Counted from the first letter of the stretch, positions 1-11,683 are shown. The stretch is DNA of 64,000 nt from Aspidapion aeneum (GCA_963576565.1 OY755038.1:204883013-204947012); one strand, 5' to 3'. The notes: generated from the sequence alone by a model not told the origin. Numbers and translations: made by a program.

Positions 1-776
1 ATGACGTCATTACAAATGCGTATAATTTGGACTATACATACATCTCTATCTGTTTGTTCGGTAATTAACAATTTGCTTCGACCAATCTGCCTGGCTTCAT
101 TGCAATAAGTCCCTAATGCTTTAACATTTTAATTGCCTTATTTCTACAAAAAATATTATTTGCTTTTGTTTTTCGAATCCATAATATGAAAATTTGAAAA
201 CAATTATTGTTAAAATTTTAATTGACGTCAACAAATTTGTTTATTTTTCCCTTTTAAAAAGCTCTGAAATAAGTTTATATAATTGGGTTTATTAGGAAAA
301 GCTGTATGTAGGTTTATTTAAATAAAACTGTAACAAAACGGGATTTGAATATAAATGGTACTTTTGCCATTTATAAGTTTTTATAATATTTTCAGTTAAA
401 TATTGTTTTTGACATCAACAAGCATTAATTACATACAGGTTAAGAAGAAGTAAAATTTATGGCAATACCAGCGACTTGTTTTTTGGCATATGTTCAGGTT
501 TGCTGCATTTTAAAAAAAGTTTGCGGCTAATATGTCCTTTGAGTACACAATAATTTATATTCTGTAACTGGAAACAATTTTGCTAAACTGTTTTAAATTT
601 TTTAAAAACACACTGTATAATTTTAACTTCGTTCGATTTTCTAAATCTGGCTTGCGTTGGTATTTTGTCTCTTGGTGAAGCGTTTAAAGCGTAGTCTATC
701 TCTTTCTCGCCAAGACAAGGAGTAGAGTTCTAACCAATCAACGGCAAGCTATTTGTGACTGCAAGCGCAGGGTGGC
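1..776. other. AT-rich sequence with no recognised gene
   Basis: This stretch is AT-rich with frequent stops in all frames. I see no recognisable protein motif, tandem repeat or clear inverted repeat in it. Confidence 0.5.
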
Positions 777-784
777 TTTGGCTA

Positions 785-1329
785 ATAGCGATTTCGGCTT
801 TTGCTCTAAAACTGCCCTGGAGTGCTCGAAAATTGCTCTGAAACGGGTGCACGCGTTCGACTTAAAAAAGAGCGGTGCTCTAAAAAAGATTTGCGTGCTC
901 GACTATTGCCCGCAAATCTCCGAGCGGGTGCTCTCAATTGCTCCATCTCTTTTGACGGAGCAACGTTTCAGATCAAAACAAAAACCTAACCCCATTTCTT
1001 AGATATGATTAATTTATTTCCAGCTTTGCTATATTTGTGTTTCTATAAGTATTTTCGGTGTTTTACATCTAGAAAATGTTCATTCATATACTCCAATACT
1101 CCAAAAAAATTTATATAAAAAAATTATAAACCACCAATATTTTTTATTTGTTAAGGTTATAAAACCCACGAAATTTCTATCAAGTGTTTGAAAAATCATG
1201 TTCGGCCTTGCTCCGAAGGCGAGCAATCCCGCTTGATCTCAGATTAATCCCGAGGTGCTCTGAGAGAGATTCGTTACGTTACCGCTCTACCCGCGAGTGA
1301 TTTCTGAGCAGTGAAGCCGAAATCGCTAT
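785..1329. mobile_element. Non-autonomous TIR element, about 545 bp
   Basis: The ends are a perfect 16-bp inverted repeat, ATAGCGATTTCGGCTT at 785-800 and its complement at 1314-1329. The interior has several GCTC/GAGC motifs close to the ends (for example near 801, 833, 872, 895 and 1254-1260), as is common for subterminal transposase-binding motifs. The GC-richer stop-poor stretch 772-1002 lies inside it and is best read as element sequence, not a gene. No transposase motif is seen and no clean target duplication, so the superfamily is open. Confidence 0.6.
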
Positions 1330-3063
1330 AAGACAAGAAAGTCGTTAGAAAACATTCTTTGATTGGGTTTCGTTCACACCACTTCTTATGGGGAGTTTTT
1401 TTCAACTGGGGAAATTTATCAATTATTTTAACCGTCAAATTCCCTTTCGAGATCGTGTGAATTTAATAACATATAGTAACTTTTAATAATTTTATCAGCC
1501 ATTTAAAGTGTTGCACAAACTGGTAGCTTACAACGTTAATGCCTTGGCCACTTGAGTTGACAGAACCACTGTCATAACGACCGTCTGTTACAAAACTAAA
1601 ATTATATATTATATATTTAAAAAAAAGAACAGAATTTTTTAACAAATATGAACGAATATCACATGTCCTTGCTTCCTGTTCCTAGGCAACTAACTTCGGT
1701 ATTCAATCTAAATTTTTATGTGGGTCGCCCGTATTATCGATAGATATTTAAGAAAATCTAGATAGGACGCCCCAGGAAAGATTTTTTTTAACTTATTAAC
1801 AATACAGTATTTAAAATTATTATCAAAGCTTATACCTAAAACAACTGTTTAGAGTCTAATTGCTTGACAATTTTTTTACTTCTTTTCAAGTACGAATTTG
1901 AGGGGAAGGGGTATTGTGGTAGATAGCCCCCGTAGAAAAATTATATTTGCCCTTTTAATTAATAAATAAAAAATTAACCGGATAATTGGCCCAGATCCGC
2001 GCTTGATTCATTTGGTAAATTCTTCTTAATTTTTAGGTCTTACTAATTTTAGGGTTGCTTGCGTACAGTATAGTACAGTATCAGTGGTAGCTTACGGCCT
2101 TAAAAAATGGTAAAAGGCTACTAAAGTAAAAAGATATTGACCTATTTCTTACAATATGTTTGTTCCTATTTTTGTACAACAACTGGGTTTTTTAGTCTTT
2201 TGAGGAGACACACTTATCTACATGTCCAACTTCTACATTAGTTTCCAACACTAGGTTCTTAATTGGGTTGATTTTTACAACAACTCACACATAAAAATAT
2301 TATTACAATTAAATTACCTGAAAAAAAAACTGGTGTTGAAAAAGTAACTATTCGTTCCTCGCGTATGCCTTACTCGACAATTAACGGAGTAACGAATACC
2401 TTTGAATACTTTGATTCCTTTGATTATTTTAATATTCAGTAATCACTCAAAAGTCAGTATTCCAAAATTAGGGAGTTACTATGATAACTTAAGAAATTAA
2501 CGCATTTAAATTGTATTTCTTACAATAATTTAAATTATTTTAAGATATGTTTTCAAAATATGTAGTATTATACAGAATGTATTTTTTTTATTTTTGTCCA
2601 AACTTTTTGTATATTTTTTGAGTCCTCGTCTAAGATTGTTATTTTTGTCTCTATTTTTATTTACTTTTAGATTTTAAGTATGTATTTCTTTGTATGTAAG
2701 GCATTAGATTTTTAAAACAAAGTTCTACACAGAAGAGTTCCTAAGTAATTCCTATATTTAGTTTTTGAATTTTAGCCCGCATTTTAAAAATTTCAATTAA
2801 ATATTTCCATAACATCAACAATAAAAATATACCGAGAATTTTTCACTAATTGTATGATTAAATTAAATACAGTTACGGTAATTAAAGTAACGTCAGTAAT
2901 GAATATATAAAATGATTACTTCGTAATCGAGTAACGATTAGTAACAAGTATTCAAAAGAAACGAAAATCAACACCTCTAAAACAAAAGCAAAAGAATCAG
3001 ATCATACCATTCCATTAGCACCGCGAGAACCGGCGGCGATCCTTCAATTACGTGACGGGTATA
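1330..3063. other. AT-rich sequence with no recognised gene
   Basis: No long open frame or recognisable repeat was found. Short homopolymer runs and AT-rich low-complexity sequence dominate. Confidence 0.5.
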
Positions 3064-3134
3064 GAATCCCTGTATGTTGAAATATTTGGATATAATATAA
3101 TATTATATCCAAATATGTCAACATACAGGGACTC
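3064..3134. repeat. Near-perfect 71-bp palindrome (hairpin)
   Basis: Left arm GAATCCCTGTATGTTGAAAT and onward is mirrored by the arm ending in ACATACAGGGACTC, with the axis near 3099 in an ATAATATAATATTATA core. A single arm of the same sequence (CCCTGTATGTTG, ATATTTGGATATA) occurs again at 53221-53250, followed in both places by a similar GCG-containing flank. This suggests the terminus of one mobile element family, present here head to head. Confidence 0.7.
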
Positions 3135-4337
3135 TAATAACGCGATACCGAATGTATGGTGCAGAAGCAAACGACTCGTGCAGACGACTAGTCAATTTTT
3201 AAATTACCATTCATCAGAATGTACATTTTATCGGCGATCGGCGGTATTGTATGCTGTCATGAAGTTATTATTATGAAATCATGGTAACAGTGAAAAGCAA
3301 AGATATTTGTCAATCTCTTAACTTGCTCTTGCCTAAGGCTTGGTCACCAGTTTCATTTCTTGCCGCTCACTTCTATATTTCTTTATCACTAATAAAAAGA
3401 AATGACGAAATAAACTTGAATTTAACAGACTTTGCTGCCAAGAAGTCGGATCTTGCCTAACTTTTAAATATTTAACCAAATTTTTTTTTGTTTTAATATT
3501 ATTATTAAATTTGTAGAGCCCAAAAAACAAGGCGACTGTAGCATTCTTCTTTATAAACCAAGGACTCCAGTAAGCGTAGGAGAACATCTGATGGATCCGA
3601 TTTGTACTCAAACAACCAGTTTTCCATAAGAAACAGGTACAGTTTCTTAAAAAAGGCTAGTTTATATATTTTTTAAATTTATAAATAGGGTTATGTGAAT
3701 AACTCCGCCTCGCACTAAAATTTTGAGCTATTTTAAAGTGCGTCGCTTGCCGAATTCGTTTCAACAAGCTTTTTATGATCCACGAAAACACAGCAAACAC
3801 GTATTTAAATGAAAACTCGACAACAAACTGTCGATTCCGTCCCAAAGAATCTGCGAACACACAAACGGGAGCCGAAGAAAGCTGTTTTTCGGCAAACCAC
3901 TTGGCACGCGCCCAATTTGAAAACACGAAAACAGGACGAATCCGTCTTTGCGCGCGGAGTGTGAGCAGCGCGCGAGCAGCGCACATACTACGAAGCGGTT
4001 CGGTGTATACGTACACTTATGCCAAACTGTGGACAACAAAGAACAAGCTGCCTGCTTTTTTGCTATTTTTTCTTGAAGCTAGCGGCAAGAAGTGAAACTG
4101 TGGATTAGGCATAATACTACTGTCAAAACGAATTTTATACTTTGTTTCGATTTTTATCGATCCACACACAGCACGTTTTCCATCTTTCTTCTTTGCAAAT
4201 ACTACTGTGCTTTTGATCGACGAACGTTAACGGTGGTCTAATGTACAGAGCTGCTGCTGCTAGATTAAATTAATATAATTTATTTATTTATTTTTAATAT
4301 TTTGATGTACAGGAAATCTAGAAGTAATAGCTTTGAC
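3135..4337. other. Unassigned region with a CpG-richer island near 3770-4040
   Basis: Most of the stretch is AT-rich and uninformative. Between about 3770 and 4040 base composition rises and CpG is frequent, with GCGCGC clusters near 3950-3980. Reading frames are open on both strands there (106 codons from an ATG at 3775 on the plus strand; about 119 codons on the minus strand), as expected when stops are rare. I recognise no protein. It could be a promoter-associated island or part of an old element. Confidence 0.35.
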
Positions 4338-4351
4338 TATACATTACCGGT

Positions 4352-4419
4352 GTTTCACGAACATGAAGACAGAGCCTCTCCAAATTCGCACTCTAAATAC
4401 CCAAAGATGTTCGTGAAAC
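4352..4419. repeat. Short inverted-repeat hairpin, MITE-like
   Basis: GTTTCACGAACAT at 4352-4364 is perfectly complementary to ATGTTCGTGAAAC at 4407-4419. A weaker match extends outward (CTATACATT near 4336 against AATGCCTATAG near 4427-4437), so the whole element is perhaps 100 bp. Its family is not recognised. Confidence 0.55.
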
Positions 4420-4437
4420 GTAAACAATGCCTATAGC

Positions 4438-5700
4438 GACTAAGGATACTAAGTTTTTTAAAAAGCGGCCCTCACTCGATGAATATTACTGTCAATATTT
4501 GCGTTATTAACGACGATATTTACAATAATTTTGACTGTTTGAGGAGACACAGTTTAATATTTACAAGATATTGAAAAATTTTTACAATTCCGAAAATAAG
4601 ACAATAATTTGGTTCATGTAAGGGCCACTTAAAACTGTTCCTTCAATTTTCTTCGGAACGGAACGGAAGCGATTGTTCACCTAATTTATCTGATGAGCCT
4701 CCACAGGAAATATATGGAAATATATATCTTGTTCTTGAAGAAGTCAGCTCTTTTCTCGCTGTTTTACACAGGCACTTATGACAAAATTTACGTTTTTCGC
4801 ATTTTTTCTAGGATTATAATTAAATTATTTCATTCCTTGAGTATGAAAGATAAATTCTTAGGGAATATATTGCAGACAGTTATATTCTTTGCAAAATCTG
4901 TACTTTAGGTCAATGTGTAATTCAAAAATCAATAACAATAAAAACAATACAAAACCCTGAGAATTATTTTTGTTTGCAAAGGTCTAGCACAAGAAAAATA
5001 AACCAGTTGCGAGAGTGCTTTAGAACTATCACATCAATAAAGTGGACACTTAAACCGGCCCTTTTACTTTCTCAGTGGTCAACCGATGATATAGGTTTTG
5101 GAAAAATGGATTATCTCTTCTCGACAAGCGACATTTCGGGGACATCTAAAATTCCAAAAACGATTTGCCCTGCATCTTTTTTTAGAAAAATAGGCATTCC
5201 TTTTCCTCCCCATAATATTGGAATTTTTCCGGGCGGTGGATAAGGGGTAAGAGATTTGGATTGAGGCTTGACATGTTCATTTTGATATGGATATGGTAGG
5301 TTAAGTTTTTGGAAGGTATTGCTTTTATAAAATAAAACCATAAAAAAACCTTTCTCAAAGTTTACACTGAACAACACACTGTTTTGTCTGGTTTGGAGAT
5401 TTATATCATGGTTTTTATTTAAATTAAGTTTACGGAAAATTGTGTGTTGTTATCGAACAAAAGATGTTAAAAGTTCGAAGCTGTTGTATAGTAAACTTGG
5501 TTCCCATCTTAAGTTTCTTTACCTGTCCAGGTTTTTTTAAAAACTACTTAAAAAAAAATAAAATATATAATAACTTTTTGACTTAAAAAAAGTATAGTGC
5601 TGCTCTTAGTCGTGTTAATATAAATATGTAGCCCTGTTATACATCAGTCAATTGGAAATGATACAGGCTATAAAAAATGTCATAACCAATTTTGACGTAA
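4438..5700. other. Unassigned region; possible decayed coding fragment on the minus strand near 5111-5377
   Basis: On the minus strand about 88 codons are open from 5377 to 5111, with a proline/glycine-containing stretch (PYPPPGKIPILWGG near the middle) that looks less random than the AT-rich surroundings. I do not recognise it. It could be a fragment of an old element or retrocopy, or chance. The rest of the stretch shows nothing recognisable. Confidence 0.25.
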
Positions 5701-7324
5701 CGTACTCAACCCAAATTCCGTCACCCACCTGAATTCCGTCACTTTTTAGAAATGTTTTAAATTATTAAGCTAATCCTACAATGAAATTTTAAAAAAATAA
5801 TTGCTCAAACTTTAGCTGTATATTGTTTAAAAGGAAGCTGCGCGCCAAAAATTCTTTTAGTCGTGCGTCAAGTGTCGAAGCGGAACGTCGCATTTTATTA
5901 TAAGGTAAGCCAATTGCACGTACTCATGTAATCTAATATATTTGTATTTTTTATTAAACTAATGACCGTAGATAAGTTTTAACCAAAATTTTCCTCTTTT
6001 TTAGATTATTTTCAATAAAAAGGGGGTGGCGGGGCTTGGGTTACAAAAAAGCATTGAGCCGGAAATCCGACAGGAGTGACGGAATTCTCAACAAAAACAA
6101 TGTCTATTCAAATTAGTTTTTTTCATACCTACATTTATCAAAAAGCGGTAAATACATCTAAATCAGAATCACATTTGATCATATTTTCTAAATCGCAAAT
6201 TCCGTCACAGGCTTTTTGAGCTATTTTCTCCGAAAATGCGATTTAAATTCAAGGCGTCGAAATTCAGGCTGTGGGGCTATGACGGCTTTTCGATTATTTT
6301 ATTTTTGTAAAAAATAAGGGTGACGGAGTTCTGGTGGGCAACAATTATTTTAAAGTTCAGTTTTCTCCATATCAGCAACCATCTAAAGACAAAAAATCTA
6401 AGATGATAGAACCTACAACAAATCAAATTTTTTAAATTTTAAATTCCGTCATATATTTTTTATACTCTACTCATTTCAAATCTATGATAAATTTGGGTGT
6501 CGAGGTTACGACAATGACGGCTGTCAGGTTGTGACTTTCACGTTTGCTGTATTATGAAGGAAGCTGTCCCCTATTCATATCTTACGAAAAATACCTACCT
6601 ATCCAGAATTTTTGCTCCAAATATTCGGTTTACTGTAAGAAATAAATACCTTACAAGGCTCCACCCCACTAAAAACTATTAGTTATCATTTCGGATACCA
6701 TAGTTATCGGCTAAGCGAATTTTTAGTTATGTTACAGTCAGAGAGATAGACCGATAGATAATCCTAAAACAGTTATACTGAAACACAGACATATACTACC
6801 ACAAAATTTGGTAATTAGTTTTTTTTGGGTTTTTAAACAATTCGTTTGAAGTGATAATAAAAATATTTTATTGACGAATCCATTAGGCTTTCACGTCTAA
6901 TGGTATGCATGAAAAACTAAAAATTCTATATTTTTTCGTGTGCGTACCGAGGTTTTCCTAAAAATATTTGATGAATTTATGTAAGCAGAGTTAATTAGTA
7001 CAATAAAAGTTAGTTGTATTTGTTATAGTTTTTTTTAGCATCAATTTTATCATATGACGGAATTCCGGTCAAAACTGTGTCGGAATTCAGGTAAGCAGTA
7101 TGACGAAATTAGAAATTTCGAATCTCTAACTCTTTTTATTTATCAAAAAAATATAGTTGGATTTAAATTCTCAAAATAGAATACACTGTTTAATCAAATA
7201 TCCAAAGTTTTAGCACAAGTTAAAATAAATTCAATATATCAACACATAGAACATTGTATATCATCTCAAAAGTCAGTCCGTGAATACTAAGGGGCTCAAG
7301 GTGACGGAATTTGAGTCGACTACG
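5701..7324. mobile_element. Non-autonomous TIR element with many TGACGGAATT motifs, about 1.6 kb
   Basis: The ends match as inverted repeats over about 25 bp with three mismatches: CGTACTCAACCCAAATTCCG on the left and the complement of CGTAGTCGACTCAAATTCCG on the right. The motif AATTCCGTCA or its complement recurs about ten times (near 5714, 5733, 6070, 6197, 6332, 6443, 7056, 7080, 7101 and 7300), in both orientations and mostly near the ends. A donor-like AAG/GTAAGC near 5905 and an acceptor-like TTTTTTAG near 6004 may be remnants of a 5' untranslated intron. No transposase frame remains. A GTA at each flank is a weak candidate for a target duplication. Confidence 0.6.
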
Positions 7325-7814
7325 GTATCTCATATTGGTTGTTCAGGAATCTGTGTTGCATATAACAAAAACAGATTTTTCCTAAAATCAAAAAGTGAAG
7401 CTGCACTTAAATTTAATAAACTTATGTTAGAAATCTAATTTATATAGCATTTTGTAAGCAGTTTTAATGTCTACAAGATTGGCCCCCACAAGTCTTTTGA
7501 AAAATCTCTTGGTTTTTAAGGAAAAATCTTCTAATTAAAAAAATCACTTTACTTTTAAGAAACTACCCATAAATCGACACCCTGTAGGGGAAATTTCATC
7601 AGCATCGATTTTCCCAGGAGGCTTTTTGCAGAAATTATTTCTTTTTAAAATTTTTCATAATTTTTAGTTTTTATTTTATAATTTAATTTGATGACTGTGT
7701 TGAAATTTTTTTTGTAACATAATATGTTTTATTTGTAGCTAACTTTATATGACTAAAAGTGACAACATTGCATTTTGGTCTGTACCAAAAGGTAATACTG
7801 CATGTATCGGTCTA
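7325..7814. other. AT-rich flank of the foldback element
   Basis: No gene is seen. The segment around 7668-7710 (TTTATAATTTAATTTGATGA) recurs at 13800-13840 inside another inverted-repeat element, so part of this flank is itself repetitive. Confidence 0.45.
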
Positions 7815-7816
7815 GG

Positions 7817-7952
7817 ACAACTGGGCGCCGCCAACTCGGCGCCGCCAACTGGGCGCCGCCAACTCGGCGCGGCCAACTGGGCGCCGGGCCAACTGGGCGC
7901 CGGACCAACTCGGCGCCGCCAACTGGGCGCCGGCCAACTCGGCGCCGGACTA
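7817..7952. repeat. GC-rich 14-bp minisatellite at the left foldback terminus
   Basis: About nine copies of a unit AACTSGGCGCCGCC follow one another. The fourth base from the G-run alternates G and C in the first copies, so the array starts as a 28-bp dimer. Each unit has the palindrome GGCGCC. It stands out sharply from the AT-rich surroundings. Confidence 0.85.
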
Positions 7953-8061
7953 AAAAATTTTTTTTTGATAAAATGTGTAGATGGAAAATAAAATATATTA
8001 TATATATAAAAACACCTTTAAAAAATCCTTTAGGCAATTTTTTACAAGTTTTTATTCCCAT

Positions 8062-9910
8062 TATCCGATTTGGATGATATTTGGTACACACGTAGTGGTC
8101 CCATGACAATACAACATTAAGAACAAAAAATCCTCCCACCCCTACCCCCACCCCTTCTATAGAAAAATGTTTTTTTGACACACTTCCGGTTATCCGATTT
8201 GGATAAAATTTGGTATCCACATAGTGGTCCGATGATAATACAACAATAAGAAAAAAATATCCTCCCACCCCTACCCCCACCCCCTTCCATAGAAAAATTT
8301 ATTTTTGACACACATCCCGTTATCCGATTTGGATGAAATTTGGTATACATATAGTGATCCGATGACAATACAATATTAAGAAAAAAATATCCTCCCACCT
8401 CTACCCCCACCTCCTTTCATAGAAAAATGAGTTTTTGACACACTTCCCATTATCCGATTTGGATGAAATTTGGTATTCACATAGTGGTCCGATGACGATA
8501 CAACATTTAAAATAAAAATATCCTCCCACCCCTACCCCCACCCCCTTCCATAGAAAATGCGTTTTTGACACCCTTCCCATTATCCGATTTGGATGAAATT
8601 TGGTATAGGTACATATAGTGGTCTGATGACAATACAACATTGAAAAAAAAATCCTACCACTCCTACCCCCCACCCTCATCTATAGAAAAATGCGTTTTTG
8701 ACACACTTCCCATTATCCGATTTGGATGAAATTTGGTACACACGTAGTGGTTCCATGACAATACAACATTAAGAAAAAAATATCCTCTCACCCCTACCCC
8801 CACTCCTTCAATAGAAAAATGTGTTTTTGACACACTTCCCGTTATCCGATTTGGATAAAATTTGGTATACACATAGTGGTCCGATGATAATACAACAATA
8901 AGAAAAAAATATGCTCCCACCCCTACCCCCACCCCCTTCCATAGAAAAATTTGTTTTTGACACACATCCCGTTATCCGATTTGGATGAAATTTGGTATAC
9001 ATATAGTGATTCGATGACAATACAATCTTAAGAAAAAAATATCCTCCCACCTCTACCCCCACCTCCTTTCATAGAAAAATGAGTTTTTGACACACTTCCC
9101 ATTATCCGATTTGAATGAAATTTGGTATTTACATAGTGGTCCGATGACAATACAACATTTAAAATAAAAATATCCTCTCACCCCTACCCCCACCCCCTTC
9201 CATAGAAAATGCGTTTTTGACACCCTTCCCATAATCCGATTTGGATGAAATTTGGTATAGGTACATATAGTGGTCCGATGACAATACAACATTGAAAAAA
9301 CAAATCCTACCACTCCTACCCCCCACCCTCATCTATAGAAAAATGCGTTTTTGATACAATTCCCATTATCCGATTTGGATGAAATTTGGTACACACGTTG
9401 TGGTCCCATGACAATACAACATTAAGAAAAAATATCCTCTCACCCCTACCCCCACCCCTCACCCCTACCCCCACCCCTTCAATAGAAAAATGTGTTTTTG
9501 ACACACTTCGCGTTATCCGATTTGGATGAAATTTGGTATTCACATAGTAATCCGATGACAATACAACATTTTTAAAAAAAATATCCTCCCACCCCTACCC
9601 CCACCTCCTTCCATAGAAATATTTGTTTTTGACACACATCCCGTTATCCGATTTGGATGAAATTTGGTATACATATAGTGATCCGATGACAATACAATAT
9701 TAAGAAAAAAATATCCTCCCACCTCTACCCCCACCCCCTTTCATAGAAAAATGAGTTTTTGACACACTTCCCATTATCCGATTGGGATGAAATTTGGTGT
9801 ACATATAGTGGTCCGATAACAATACAACAATAATGAAAAAATGTCCTCCCACCCCTACCCCCAGCCCCTTCCATAAAAAATGCGTTTTTGACATACTTCA
9901 CTTCAAATGA
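8062..9910. repeat. 130-bp tandem array in the left foldback arm, with five-unit higher order
   Basis: Starts of TATCCGATTTGGAT fall at about 8063, 8191, 8321, 8451, 8581, 8714, 8843, 8973, 9103, 9233, 9366, 9514, 9645 and 9775, that is every 129-133 bp, apart from one 148-bp step caused by a duplicated C-rich segment near 9440-9475. Each unit has a pyrimidine run (CCCACCCCTACCCCCACCCC) and an ACCAAATTTCATCC motif on the opposite strand. Diagnostic variants recur every five units (about 652 bp), so 8191-8842 and 8843-9494 are successive higher-order copies. Confidence 0.85.
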
Positions 9911-10099
9911 CTTTTATAAAATTTGGTATATGCATAAAGGTCCGATGGCAATACAGCCCAAACAAAAAATGTATTTCTACCTCTACCCCCCCCCCCTCTC
10001 CTTCCCCCGATAAAAAAATGAGTTTCTAAACAACTCACGATCAGCGATTTCATTATAATCTAGAATAAACTCTTCTTTATTTATTTACCTCTGCATTTT

Positions 10100-10423
10100 C
10101 CTGCTAGATTGATTCTTGTAAATAGTGATATTTAATTGATACGGATATCTTATCGTGCTAATATCGTCAAAATTTCCATCAGTCGGCCATCGCTTTTATT
10201 ATTATGATAATATTAGAATGTTAGAAAATTATTTTTTAATTTTTAGTGCATTTTATAAGAGCTTGTGACTTTTTTTTGCTAATTTATTTCCGCAATTTTG
10301 GATCCGCCATTTTGATTTTTTTAAGTTTGAGTAAAAAATTTTTTTAAATGACCTCAAGCAATGTAATATTTCAAGTTTGAGACATCGGTTAGTAAATAAG
10401 AAAGTCCGCCATTTTGGATGGAA
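10100..10423. other. Unique core of the foldback element
   Basis: This spacer between the arms has no open frame of note. It carries CCGCCATTTTG-type motifs near 10306 and 10406. A stretch near 10190-10262 (GCCATCGCTTTTATTATTAT, then a TTTTTAGTG motif) is similar to 44394-44470 inside another element. The core may therefore derive from a different transposon. Confidence 0.6.
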
Positions 10424-10499
10424 AAATGCAGAGGTAAATAAATAAAGAAGAGTTTATTCTAGATTATAATGAAATCGCTGATCGTGAGTTGTTTGGAAA

Positions 10500-11370
10500 C
10501 TCATTTTTTTATCGGGGGAAGGAGAGGGTGGGGGTAGAGGTAGAAATATATTTTTTGTTTGGGCTGTATTGCCATCGGACCTTTATGCATATACCAAATT
10601 TTATAAAAGTCATTTGAAGTGAAGTATGTCAAAAACGCATTTTTTATGGAAGGGGTGGGGGTAGGGGTGGGAGGACATTTTTTCATTATTGTTGTATTGT
10701 TATCGGACCACTATATGTATACCAAATTTCATCCAAATTCGGATAATGGGAAGTGTGTCAAAAACGCATTTTTCTATAGATGAGGGTGGGGGTAGGAGTG
10801 GTAGGATTTTTTTCAATGTTGTATTGTCATCGGACCACTATATGTATACCAAATTTCATCCAAATCGGATAATGGGAAGTGTGTCAAAAACTCATTTTTC
10901 TATGAAAGGGGGTGGGGGTAGAGGTGGGAGGATAGTTTTTTCTTAATATTGTATTGTCATCGGATCACTATATGTATACCAAATTTCATCCAAATCGGAT
11001 AATGGGAAGTGTGTCAAAAACGCATTTTTCTATAGATGAGGGTGGGGGTAGGAGTGGTAGGATTTTTTTTTCAATGTTGTATTGTCATCGGACCACTATA
11101 TGTATACCAAATTTCATCCAAATCGGATAATGGGAAGGGTGTCAAAAACGCATTTTCTATGGAAGGGGGTGGGGGTAGGGGTGGGAGGATATATTATTTT
11201 TAATGTTGTATGGTCATCGGACCACTATGTGAATACCAAATTTTATCCAAATCGGATAACGGGAAATGTGTCAAAAACACATTTTTCTATAGAAGGGTGG
11301 GGGTAGGGGTTTGGAGGATATTTTTTTCTTAATGTTGTATTGTCATGGGACCACTACGTGTGTACCAAAT
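10500..11370. repeat. 130-bp tandem array in the right foldback arm (inverted)
   Basis: About six to seven units run as the reverse complement of the left array, each with a GGTGGGGGTAGGGGTGGGAGG purine block (given here in two parts: GGTGGGGGTAGG, GGTGGGAGG) and ACCAAATTTCATCCAAATCG. The array is less than half the length of the left one, so the arms have expanded or contracted independently since they formed. Confidence 0.85.
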
Positions 11371-11520
11371 TTAGTTATAGTTATATAGTTAGTTAGTTAG
11401 ACAGAACATCTGAAGCTAAAAAAAAGCTTGTAAAAAATTGCGTAAAGGATTTTTTAAAGATGTTTTTATATAAATAATTTATTTTTCATCTACACATTTT
11501 ATCAAAAAAAAATTTTTTAG

Positions 11521-11683
11521 TCCGGCGCCGAGTTGGCCGGCGCCCAGTTGGCGGCGCCGAGTTGGCCCGGCGCCCAGTTGGCCCGGCGCCCAGTTGGCGG
11601 CGCCGAGTTGGCGGCGCCCAGTTGGCGGCGCCGAGTTGGCGGCGCCCAGTTGGCGGCGCCGAGTTGGCGGCGCCCAGTTGTCC
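11521..11683. repeat. GC-rich 14-bp minisatellite at the right foldback terminus
   Basis: This is the inverted partner of the left terminal minisatellite, with about eleven or twelve GGCGGCGCCSAGTT units against about nine on the left. It ends CAGTTGTCC at 11683. Confidence 0.85.

Larger units (their letters stand above)
7815..11683. mobile_element. Foldback-like element with tandem-repeat arms, 3.87 kb
   Basis: The element starts GGACAACTGGGCGCC and ends with the complement. Each arm, read inward, has the same order: a GC-rich 14-bp minisatellite, an AT-rich link (TTTTTTGATAAAATGTGTAG), a tandem array of about 130-bp units, and an inner link (ACTCACGATCAGCGATTTC) ending near CTCTGCATTTT. 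The left arm is about 2.28 kb (to 10099) and the right arm about 1.26 kb (from 10424), with a unique core of about 324 bp between. Unequal arms and internal tandem repeats are the hallmark of Foldback/Galileo-type elements. No transposase is encoded, so mobilisation would need a helper. Open frames in the arrays exist only because the repeat is GC- and C-run-rich; their frame changes every unit, so they are not genes. Confidence 0.8.

Noticed and set aside
3657..4095. Overlapping open frames on both strands in the CpG-rich island
   Set aside because: Open frames on both strands at once reflect low stop frequency in GC-richer DNA. No protein motif was recognised, so I describe the island but do not call a gene.
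7817..7952. CRISPR-like array at the GC-rich minisatellite
   Set aside because: Units of 14 bp follow one another with no spacers, and the context is eukaryotic; it is a minisatellite.
7753..9894. Several open frames of 60-175 codons with repeated TKFHPNRI and GVGVGG peptides in the 7.8-11.3 kb region
   Set aside because: They are read from 130-bp tandem units, and 130 is not a multiple of three, so the peptide shifts frame at each unit. They have no ATG context or known domain and appear equally in the inverted arm.
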